DNA from: Candidatus Methylomirabilota bacterium
Lineage (GTDB): Bacteria > Methylomirabilota > Methylomirabilia > Methylomirabilales > Methylomirabilaceae
DNA length: 14,829 nt
Direction: 5' to 3'
Assembly: GCA_028869615.1 (NCBI GenBank)
Contig: JAGWRQ010000034.1
Coordinates: 1 to 14,829 of the forward strand
Part shown: positions 7,042 through 12,849 of the stretch, one piece after another
How the letters are laid out: every line of letters begins with the position of its first letter
Position numbering within the stretch: the stretch's first letter is position 1
Notes under the pieces: model-generated
What the model saw: the letters and a program-made list of their open reading frames with translations, nothing else
Database searches by the model: none
What the model was told of the DNA's origin: nothing
Position numbers and translations under genes: made by a program

Positions 7042-8760
7042 CTACGTACTCTTTAGGAAATCTCGTGCTTCTTCGTAGGCAGGATCGATCTCCATGGCTC
7101 GCCTGGCGCAATGAACGGCCCCGCTGCTGTCGCCTAAGCCCCTCAGACACGCAGCCTTATGGAGCCACGCCTCCTTGCAGTTGCTGTCGTAGCGGAGCGC
7201 CTCATTGAGGCAGGTAATCGCGGCGGAGTAGCGTTTTTGACTGGAGAGGCAGGATCCCTTGCAGTGCCATGCCTCCAGAAGCTTGCTCGGGTCCTTCAGA
7301 TCTTTGATTGCCCGGTCGAACAGCTCGATAGCATAGTCGAACTCCTGTATGTGCATCAGCGCCTTGGCGTTGCTCAATAGCGTATCGCCGTTGAGGGAGT
7401 GCGGTAATCCGATCCCCTTCTGGGCAGCGGTCCCGGCGGCAGGTGGCACGGCGAGCGTGAGATACGATTCACCCTTCATGGAGAAAAACAGCTCTTCAGC
7501 GCTTGCCGCCTTAGCCGTAATCCGATAGAGGTGGCCTCGTACCCCTTTGTGGCGGAGCACCTCATCGAATCGGCTATCCTGCACGTCGCTCGCGTATCGG
7601 AGCAGCAGGTTGGAGTAGAGTTTGCTGAGGTGTTGGGTGCGGAGCCGCTCCTTCTCCATGCTGGGCAGGGGGCTGTGCTCCAGCTCTTCCGAACTGGCGA
7701 TAAACTCATCGGTGGGCGCGAAGAGGGCGTAAGAAAGGGCTGAGGGGGAAACCGCCAGGAACCTTGGAAGCCAAGACCTCTCCTCCTCGGAGAGCTTCAG
7801 GTGAAAGCGTCCCTCAAGATAGGGACGTAGGCCGGCGACCAGCATCTGAACCGCAAAGTTCGAGCGGAGGAATTTGAACCGTTGAGCGCCGTCGAGGAAC
7901 TGGCGGGCAAGACTAAGGAAGATATCGAATTCGGGCTTGATGGAATAGCGGTCACACCGCCACCGCGGCTGACCGGCGGGCTCTGCAATGAGGAAGCCTT
8001 CATCACGCAGCTCTTGCATCACCTCCCGAAGATCACTCAGAGGCTCTTTGGTCTCCCGCAACAAGAACTCGATGTTCTTCTGCCCGGATTCTGCCAAAGC
8101 AAGGAGGACCTTTTCCCTGGCTTGCAGGTTCAGAGGACGCTTCCCCTTCAGGGAGCCATCCAGCCGCTTGAGGGAAAAGGCCACGCGAAGGGAGACCGGC
8201 GATCCGTAGGCATCGAGAACCGCATATGCAGCCCCTCTCTTGGTCTCGATTCGAAAAATCCAGTAGAACCTTCCCGCCGTGAAGACCAGGTTCCCTGCCC
8301 CGAGCCTCGCCAAAACCCGACTCTCGACCGCATGGAGGATTTGATCGGGAGACGTGACCAACTTGGCACGCCGCAGCAAGGCACAGATTTTATCGACCCC
8401 GAACAGATGATAGTCGCCCTTTGCGGGAGCAGCCAAGCGCGAAAACCAATTTCGGGTAGTTGGGTGGAAGCCGTTAGTCGAGAAGAAGATACCGGCCAGG
8501 TCCTTGTCTCGGTGACGCGCCTGCATATAGCGTCTATGGATCCCCTGCAGTTCCCTGGGGCGAATCTCGTGAGCGATTGTGGAGCCATAGCAGTGCAGGC
8601 GGTGACCACTGGAATGATGACGGGCCTTCAGGTCAATGGCGAGACGAGTTGAGGAAAGCTTAGAATGAAAATCGGTATAGTCGAGTGCGTCGAGGAGATC
8701 TTCTATGAGCTGCGCTAAAGCGAGCGTTTTCTCTTTGTTCGATCCAGCCAGGATCTTCAT
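7042..8760 (-). CDS. Uncharacterised protein: degenerate restriction-endonuclease-like domain, winged helix, C-terminal TPRs
   Basis: A 572-residue soluble protein with no recognisable named family. Residues ~10-105 have the layout of a PD-(D/E)xK nuclease-fold module, with LIEDLLDALDYTDF, Asp43 in LAIDLKARH, LHCYGSTIAHEIRPREL (55-71) and DLAGIFFSTNGF (87-98). Where active enzymes have a (D/E)xK or CK core it reads HCYGS, so catalysis is doubtful. Residues ~150-200 look beta-rich. Residues ~212-275 read as a winged helix (REKVLLALAESGQ ... LREVMQELRDEGFLI). The stretch ~280-450 is helical and unrecognised. Three TPR motifs occupy ~460-493, 495-528 and 530-563 (ending RAMEIDPAYEEA). Start: ATG 8760 has GAGG at 8-nt spacing. 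An in-frame GTG at 8835, with AGGAA 7 nt upstream, would add 25 residues and better suits the candidate promoter. It may be a nucleic-acid-associated or regulatory scaffold, but function is unknown. Confidence 0.8.
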   Translation of the reverse strand: MKILAGSNKEKTLALAQLIEDLLDALDYTDFHSKLSSTRLAIDLKARHHSSGHRLHCYGSTIAHEIRPRELQGIHRRYMQARHRDKDLAGIFFSTNGFHPTTRNWFSRLAAPAKGDYHLFGVDKICALLRRAKLVTSPDQILHAVESRVLARLGAGNLVFTAGRFYWIFRIETKRGAAYAVLDAYGSPVSLRVAFSLKRLDGSLKGKRPLNLQAREKVLLALAESGQKNIEFLLRETKEPLSDLREVMQELRDEGFLIAEPAGQPRWRCDRYSIKPEFDIFLSLARQFLDGAQRFKFLRSNFAVQMLVAGLRPYLEGRFHLKLSEEERSWLPRFLAVSPSALSYALFAPTDEFIASSEELEHSPLPSMEKERLRTQHLSKLYSNLLLRYASDVQDSRFDEVLRHKGVRGHLYRITAKAASAEELFFSMKGESYLTLAVPPAAGTAAQKGIGLPHSLNGDTLLSNAKALMHIQEFDYAIELFDRAIKDLKDPSKLLEAWHCKGSCLSSQKRYSAAITCLNEALRYDSNCKEAWLHKAACLRGLGDSSGAVHCARRAMEIDPAYEEARDFLKST

Positions 8761-8868
8761 GCCGATCGCCTCAGATGGCGATTTCGCTATGGTCCCAGGC
8801 TGTTTTAGTGCCACCCTCGATAACCCTCCTCGCACAACGGGGTTCCTAGCGACTAACTTTTTATTATT

Positions 8869-8897
8869 TTTTTAACATAAGGAGCCTCAAAGGTCAA
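8869..8897 (-). promoter_or_regulatory. Candidate sigma70-type promoter for the TPR gene
   Basis: On the minus strand, TTGACC (plus 8892-8897) is followed after 17 nt by TAAAAA (plus 8869-8874). Transcription would start near 8862, giving a short leader that contains an AGGAA site 7 nt before GTG 8835. The -35 is good, but the -10 matches only 4 of 6 consensus bases. Confidence 0.35.
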
Positions 8898-8944
8898 GCG
8901 AGAAGTTGTTTTCTTAGTAAATACTGACTTAGAATCGTCATAGA

Positions 8945-8974
8945 TTGACAATTTCCGAGAGATCATGGTATGAG
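8945..8974 (+). promoter_or_regulatory. Candidate sigma70-type promoter for moaD-moaE
   Basis: A perfect -35 TTGACA (8945-8950) is followed after 18 nt by TATGAG (8969-8974), preceded by an extended -10 TG at 8966-8967. Transcription would start near 8981, leaving a leader of about 77 nt before the moaD ATG at 9058. Confidence 0.5.
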
Positions 8975-9057
8975 TTAAGTAGCATAGAAAGAAGAGGAAT
9001 GGCTAGAAACTACATGATATATAGTCTGTAACCTATTAGGATATAAGTGATAATACG

Positions 9058-9312
9058 ATGAATATCAGAGTGCGATGTTTTGCGGCCGTTCGTGAGATTG
9101 TCGGGGTCGGCGAACTGGTCGTTGACCTGCCGGAGGGGAGTACGCTGATTCAGCTCATAAGCCGGCTTCAATGCCAGTTCCCGCGGCTGCAGGCGCTGAC
9201 CGGGTCGCTCCTATTTTCAGTCAACCGAGAGTATGCTTCTACTGATAAGAAGTTGGCAGCGGGGGATGAGGTTGCCTTAATCCCCCCTGTGAGTGGGGGA
9301 ATCGATGCTTGA
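9058..9312 (+). CDS. moaD: Molybdopterin synthase sulfur carrier subunit MoaD
   Basis: An 84-residue ubiquitin-fold sulfur carrier of molybdenum-cofactor synthesis. As a C-terminal thiocarboxylate it donates sulfur to precursor Z (cPMP) in the MoaD-MoaE complex. The N-terminus MNIRVRCFAAVREIVG and the C-terminal AAGDEVALIPPVSGG are typical of the family. The oddity is the end: the diglycine is at residues 80-81 and is followed by Ile-Asp-Ala before the stop, whereas MoaD proteins normally end in Gly-Gly so that the terminal carboxylate can be adenylated. ATG 9058 has only a weak ribosome binding site. The gene overlaps moaE by 8 nt, and a promoter candidate lies at 8945-8974. No other moa or moe gene is in the window. 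Confidence 0.88.
   Translation: MNIRVRCFAAVREIVGVGELVVDLPEGSTLIQLISRLQCQFPRLQALTGSLLFSVNREYASTDKKLAAGDEVALIPPVSGGIDA
9261..9300 (+). promoter_or_regulatory. Mutually exclusive hairpins controlling access to the moaE ribosome binding site (candidate)
   Basis: The moaE Shine-Dalgarno GGGGGA (9295-9300, 4 nt before ATG 9305) is made of the two glycine codons of MoaD. It can pair perfectly with TCCCCC at 9281-9286 (8-nt loop), which would hide it. The same C-tract can instead pair with GGGGGAT at 9261-9267 (ATCCCCC 9280-9286), and that stem extends through GAGG/CCTT (9268-9271 with 9275-9278) around a TTG loop with one bulged A. One pairing excludes the other. A ribosome translating moaD would open both, so the simplest role is translational coupling. 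Confidence 0.45.
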
Positions 9313-9727
9313 AATCACCGATCAGCCGATTTCGCTTGAGCCGCTTGTGAGCGCCGTGAAACGGTCGAGTTCCGGGGCCGTTGCGACCTTCCTCGGCGTG
9401 GTGCGAGAGCAGACACGAGGTCGACAGGTTCGGTACCTGGAGTACGAAGCCTACCGGGAGATGGCGATTCTCAAGATGCGCGAGATTGCCGATGAGATTC
9501 GCCGGAAGTGGGAAGTGGATGAGATCGCCATGGCGCACCGAGTGGGTCGTCTACAGATCGGGGACGCGAGCGTGGCTATCGCCATATCCGCACCTCACCG
9601 CCGCGAGGCGCTCGCCGCGTGCGTCTACGCCATCGATCGCCTGAAAGAGGTTGTCCCGATCTGGAAAAAGGAGGTCTGGACGGATGGCGAGGAGTGGGTC
9701 GGCCCCGGAACCTGCGAACATCACTGA
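9305..9727 (+). CDS. moaE: Molybdopterin synthase catalytic subunit MoaE
   Basis: A 140-residue catalytic subunit that inserts the dithiolene sulfurs into cPMP using MoaD thiocarboxylate. Family motifs are all present: GAVATFLGVVRE (24-35), TRGRQV, LEYEAY (45-50), HRVGRLQIGD (78-87), SAPHRREALAACVYAIDRLK (95-114) and PIWKKE (118-123). Lys114 and Lys121 correspond by motif and by their seven-residue spacing to the essential lysines 119 and 126 of the E. coli enzyme. ATG 9305 overlaps the end of moaD; an in-frame GTG at 9293 is possible but would lack a ribosome binding site. It forms a two-gene unit with moaD and ends 8 nt before the convergent end of fadE. No intrinsic terminator is apparent in that gap. 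Confidence 0.95.
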   Translation: MLEITDQPISLEPLVSAVKRSSSGAVATFLGVVREQTRGRQVRYLEYEAYREMAILKMREIADEIRRKWEVDEIAMAHRVGRLQIGDASVAIAISAPHRREALAACVYAIDRLKEVVPIWKKEVWTDGEEWVGPGTCEHH

Positions 9728-9735
9728 TCTTCAAC

Positions 9736-11526
9736 TCAGGCCCGATAGTCCTCAGCCTCGATGATGCGACTGGCGATGGCCCTTCGCAGGCGGGTTGTAT
9801 TGATAGGCGTGTAACGAGTCAACTTCTTCAGGGCGCTGAGCTGAGTCCAGAGAGCATCACCCTCTTCCATCGAGGCCAGGCCCTCCTTGGCCAGCCGCTC
9901 GATCCGGGCGAAGGCGTCGTTGATATAGACCTTGACCGTATCCGATTTCGATTCTGCCGCACCCTCCCCATCCCGCTCTGCCGACTTCAGCGCGCGGAGC
10001 AGCGCGCTCTCCATGGCAAATAGCTCAATCGCCAAATCACTCAGCACCCCGAGGATCTCCTGCTCATCCTGAAGCCGCTCGCGATACTTCTGGACGGCGG
10101 CTCCGGAGACCATCAACGCGATCTTCTTTGCTAACTGAAACAGCCGGATCTGTTCACCAAGGTGGCCCTTGGGCGCCTCCTCCTGACTTGGGCTGTATGC
10201 GAGCAGATCAGCCAATAGCTTCTGGGTCGCAGCGAGGAGCGGCAGGCGTCCCTGCAGCGCTCGCCGAAAAAGCGTTGTAGGAATCAGTAATCGATTGATC
10301 TCGTTGGTTCCCTCGAAGAGTCGGTTGATTCTGGCGTCCCGATAGATCCGCTCGGCCGGAAAGTCCGTGATGTAGCCGTAGCCGCCGAAAATCTGGACGG
10401 TCTCGTCAGCAACGTAGTCGAGGGCCTCAGAGGCATAGATCTTGTTGACTGAGCACTCGACGGCGTACTCCTCAACCCCCTTGGCGGTCTCGAGTCCCGC
10501 CCGTTCGTCCTCCTGGTCGATGCGTGATACGCTCCGCTCGATCAGGCCGGCAGTCCGATAGACCATCGACTCGGCGACATAGGTCCGAATCGCCATCTCG
10601 GCGAGCTTTTTCTGGATGAGGCCGAAGGAGGCGATCGGTTGCCCGAACTGTATGCGCTGCTTCGCGTACCTGACTGCTTCGCGCAGGGCCAGCTTACACA
10701 GACCCAGGCAGCCGGCCCCAAGCTTGAACCGGCCGATGTTCAACAGATCAAAGGCGACCTTATGTCCTTTGCCGATCTCGTAGAGGAGGTTCTCCACGGG
10801 GACCCGCGCATTCTCCAGGACCACGCTTCGGGTGGAGGTCCCCTTGATCCCCATCTTTTTCTCTTCCGGTCCCAGGGTGACGCCGGGCGTACCCTTGTCG
10901 ATGATGAAGGCGGTGAACTTATCGCCGTCCACCTTAGCGTAGGTAATGTATAGATCGGCAAAGCCGGCATTCGTGATGAACTGTTTCGTGCCGTTCAAGA
11001 TGTAGAACTTTCCGTCAGGTGAGAGGACCGCCTTCGTTTTGGCGCTGAGCGCATCGGAGCCCGAGCCCGGCTCCGTGAGGGCGTAAGAACCGATCTTTGT
11101 CCCGGTGGCAAGAAGGGGCAGATAGCGAGCCTTCTGCTCGGCGGTGCCGAACCAGGCGATCGGAAGCGACCCGATTCCCGAGTGGTCCAAGACCGAGATG
11201 GCAAAGGAACCGCCCTCAATCATCTGTTCGGCAATGACTATGGAGGTGATCAGGTCCAGTCCCAAGCCACCGTACTTGGTCGGGATGTCCACCGACAGTA
11301 GTCCCAACTCCCCCGCCTTCTTGAAGAGCTGCAGCGTCAGGTCCCAGTCCTGGTGCTCAATCTGCTCGGCCTTGGGCTTGACCTCGGCCGCGATGAACTC
11401 GCGCGTCACCTTCAGCATCATCTGCTGTTGCTCACTCAGGTCTTCAGGCGTAAAGACCTCCTGAGGAGGTGTGTCCTGAATGAGGAAGCTGCCGCCAGCA
11501 ACGAGCTCAGGCTTTGCCGTCGTCAT
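9736..11526 (-). CDS. fadE: Acyl-CoA dehydrogenase, long FadE/VLCAD-like type
   Basis: A 596-residue FAD enzyme that makes the trans-2 double bond in the first step of beta-oxidation. N-terminal helical domain to ~140; beta-domain signature YALTEPGSGSDA (148-159) and KQFITNAGFADLY (181-193); then the C-terminal helical domain with QFGQPIASF (293-301), QIFGGYGYITDFP (378-390) and RINRLFEGTNEI (399-410). Glu405 in FEGTNE corresponds to the catalytic base of the very-long-chain and Bacillus FadE group. The ~180-residue extension after that site is the extra helical domain of this long type; short-chain enzymes of ~380 residues lack it. ATG 11526 has GAGGA at 7-nt spacing. It is the last gene of the fadN-fadA-fadE unit, 21 nt after fadA. 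The electron acceptor would be ETF, not encoded here. Confidence 0.92.
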   Translation of the reverse strand: MTTAKPELVAGGSFLIQDTPPQEVFTPEDLSEQQQMMLKVTREFIAAEVKPKAEQIEHQDWDLTLQLFKKAGELGLLSVDIPTKYGGLGLDLITSIVIAEQMIEGGSFAISVLDHSGIGSLPIAWFGTAEQKARYLPLLATGTKIGSYALTEPGSGSDALSAKTKAVLSPDGKFYILNGTKQFITNAGFADLYITYAKVDGDKFTAFIIDKGTPGVTLGPEEKKMGIKGTSTRSVVLENARVPVENLLYEIGKGHKVAFDLLNIGRFKLGAGCLGLCKLALREAVRYAKQRIQFGQPIASFGLIQKKLAEMAIRTYVAESMVYRTAGLIERSVSRIDQEDERAGLETAKGVEEYAVECSVNKIYASEALDYVADETVQIFGGYGYITDFPAERIYRDARINRLFEGTNEINRLLIPTTLFRRALQGRLPLLAATQKLLADLLAYSPSQEEAPKGHLGEQIRLFQLAKKIALMVSGAAVQKYRERLQDEQEILGVLSDLAIELFAMESALLRALKSAERDGEGAAESKSDTVKVYINDAFARIERLAKEGLASMEEGDALWTQLSALKKLTRYTPINTTRLRRAIASRIIEAEDYRA

Positions 11527-11547
11527 CTGGTCATCCTCTCTTGTCCC

Positions 11548-12732
11548 CTAAACCCTTTCAAAAATACCCGCAGCCCCCATCCCTCCGCCGATGCACATCG
11601 TAACCATCCCGTAGCGGGCTTTTTGTCGCTGCATCTCGTGCAGCAGCGTAGCCGTCAGCTTCGCGCCGGTGCATCCGAGTGGATGACCCAGGGCGATCGC
11701 GCCCCCGTTGACGTTCACCCGAGAGGTGGGGAGTTTCAGTTCCCGGATGACGGCAAGCGCCTGTGCGGCAAACGCCTCGTTCAGCTCGATCAGCTCGATC
11801 TGGTCAAGGGTGAGGCCGGCAAACTTGAGCGCTCGGGGAACCGCCTCAACCGGTCCGATTCCCATGAGATTCGGTGGTACGCCCGCGACGGCGAAGGCCC
11901 GGAAGATTGCAAGCGGCGTGAGCCCCAACCGCTGTGCCTTCTCCCTTGACATGACCAACACGGCGGCCGCGCCGTCGCTGGTCTGGGATGAATTGCCGGC
12001 GGTAACGGTGCCGCTCTTATGGAAGACCGGTGGGAGCTTGGCGAGCGCCTCGGCGGAGGTGTCAAATCGAACCCCCTCGTCGGTGGCGAAAATGACCTCG
12101 TCAGTAGCGATGCGTGGCGTACCCTCCGCCTGGAATGTTTTCTTCACAACGGTGAGCGGGACAATCTCGTCCTTGAATCGTCCCTCGCGGATGGCGGCGG
12201 AGGCTTTGAGGTGGCTCTGCAGCGCGAAGCTGTCCTGCTCCTCTCGGCTTACCTTATACGCCCGAACGAGGTTTTCGGCGCTGTTCCCCATCGAGATGTA
12301 GATAGCCGGATAGTGCTCCGCGAGGTAAGGGTCGGGCGCGTATGTATTCCCGCTCATTGGGACCAGGCTCATGTTTTCGGCCCCGCCGGCGATGATTACG
12401 TCGGCAAAGCCGGCCATGATCCGCTCAGCCGCTATGGCGACGGTCTGGAGCCCGGAGGAGCAGAAGCGGTTGACCGTCTGCCCCGGAACGGTGTACGGGA
12501 GCCCCGCCCGCAACGCCGCGACCCTCGCCATATTCATGCCCTGCTCAGCCTCGGGGAAGGCGCAGCCGATGATGACATCCTCGACCTCTTCCAGCGCTAA
12601 TCCCGACGCCCGCTTCATCAGGTCGGCGATCACGGTCGCCGCCATCGCAGTCGGAGGTATGGTACTGAGCGTCCCGCGCGGCGCCTTGCCCACCGCGGTT
12701 CTCGCCGCCGCCACAATCACCGCCTCTTTCAT
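11548..12732 (-). CDS. fadA: Acetyl-CoA acyltransferase (3-ketoacyl-CoA thiolase)
   Basis: A 394-residue thiolase that cleaves 3-ketoacyl-CoA with CoA, the last step of beta-oxidation. The catalytic set is complete: nucleophilic Cys91 in NRFCSSGLQ, ELNEAFAAQ (316-324), His350 in GGAIALGHPLGCTGA, and Cys380 in MCIGGGMGAA. Length and motif spacing are standard. Position between a fused hydroxyacyl-CoA dehydrogenase/hydratase and an acyl-CoA dehydrogenase points to degradation rather than acetoacetyl-CoA biosynthesis. ATG 12732 has GGAG at 9-nt spacing. Downstream fadE follows after 21 nt; upstream fadN is 117 bp away, with a palindromic repeat in the gap. Confidence 0.95.
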   Translation of the reverse strand: MKEAVIVAAARTAVGKAPRGTLSTIPPTAMAATVIADLMKRASGLALEEVEDVIIGCAFPEAEQGMNMARVAALRAGLPYTVPGQTVNRFCSSGLQTVAIAAERIMAGFADVIIAGGAENMSLVPMSGNTYAPDPYLAEHYPAIYISMGNSAENLVRAYKVSREEQDSFALQSHLKASAAIREGRFKDEIVPLTVVKKTFQAEGTPRIATDEVIFATDEGVRFDTSAEALAKLPPVFHKSGTVTAGNSSQTSDGAAAVLVMSREKAQRLGLTPLAIFRAFAVAGVPPNLMGIGPVEAVPRALKFAGLTLDQIELIELNEAFAAQALAVIRELKLPTSRVNVNGGAIALGHPLGCTGAKLTATLLHEMQRQKARYGMVTMCIGGGMGAAGIFERV

Positions 12733-12748
12733 GCCTTTATTCTCCGCG

Positions 12749-12828
12749 TGTCATTGCGAGGAGCGGAGCGACGAAGCAATCTACGCTCTCGATCAATGTG
12801 AGATTGCTTCGCTGCGCTCGCAATGACA
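12749..12828. repeat. REP-like palindromic intergenic repeat between fadN and fadA
   Basis: An imperfect inverted repeat. The left arm (12749-12782) begins TGTCATTGCGAG and ends GAAGCAATCT; the right arm (12801-12828) is the reverse complement of the same two blocks, with an 18-nt loop between. The arms match over 12 outer and 10 inner bases, but the left arm carries six more bases in the middle (12 against 6). The sequence is a familiar dispersed repeat of many bacteria; read as protein it gives the peptide CHCEERSDEAI often seen in spurious ORFs. In the operon RNA it would fold into a long stem, which could protect the fadN message or reduce readthrough into fadA-fadE. Confidence 0.85.
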
Positions 12829-12849
12829 GAATGCATCTGAACCGTTCTG

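Larger units (their letters stand above)
8836..9057. other. AT-rich divergent intergenic region
   Basis: No gene is seen between the TPR gene (minus) and moaD (plus). A hand count gives about 67 G/C in 207 bases (roughly 32 % GC) over 8851-9057, against about 60 % in the flanking genes. It contains a T-rich tract (8858-8873) and candidate promoters for both directions. No convincing small ORF, tRNA or riboswitch was found. Confidence 0.75.

Noticed and set aside
7882..8652. A 256-residue open frame on the plus strand opposite the TPR gene
   Set aside because: It has no recognisable domain and no good start context, and it lies over the winged-helix and nuclease-like parts of the minus-strand protein.
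8981..9057. A molybdenum-cofactor riboswitch in the moaD leader
   Set aside because: The leader is short, AT-rich and without the multi-stem pattern expected of that riboswitch; no convincing pairing was found by eye.
12371..12826. An open frame ending in CHCEERSDEAI and IASLRSQ as a possible small protein
   Set aside because: The tail is the translation of the palindromic repeat and the rest is antisense to fadA; this is a known type of spurious ORF.
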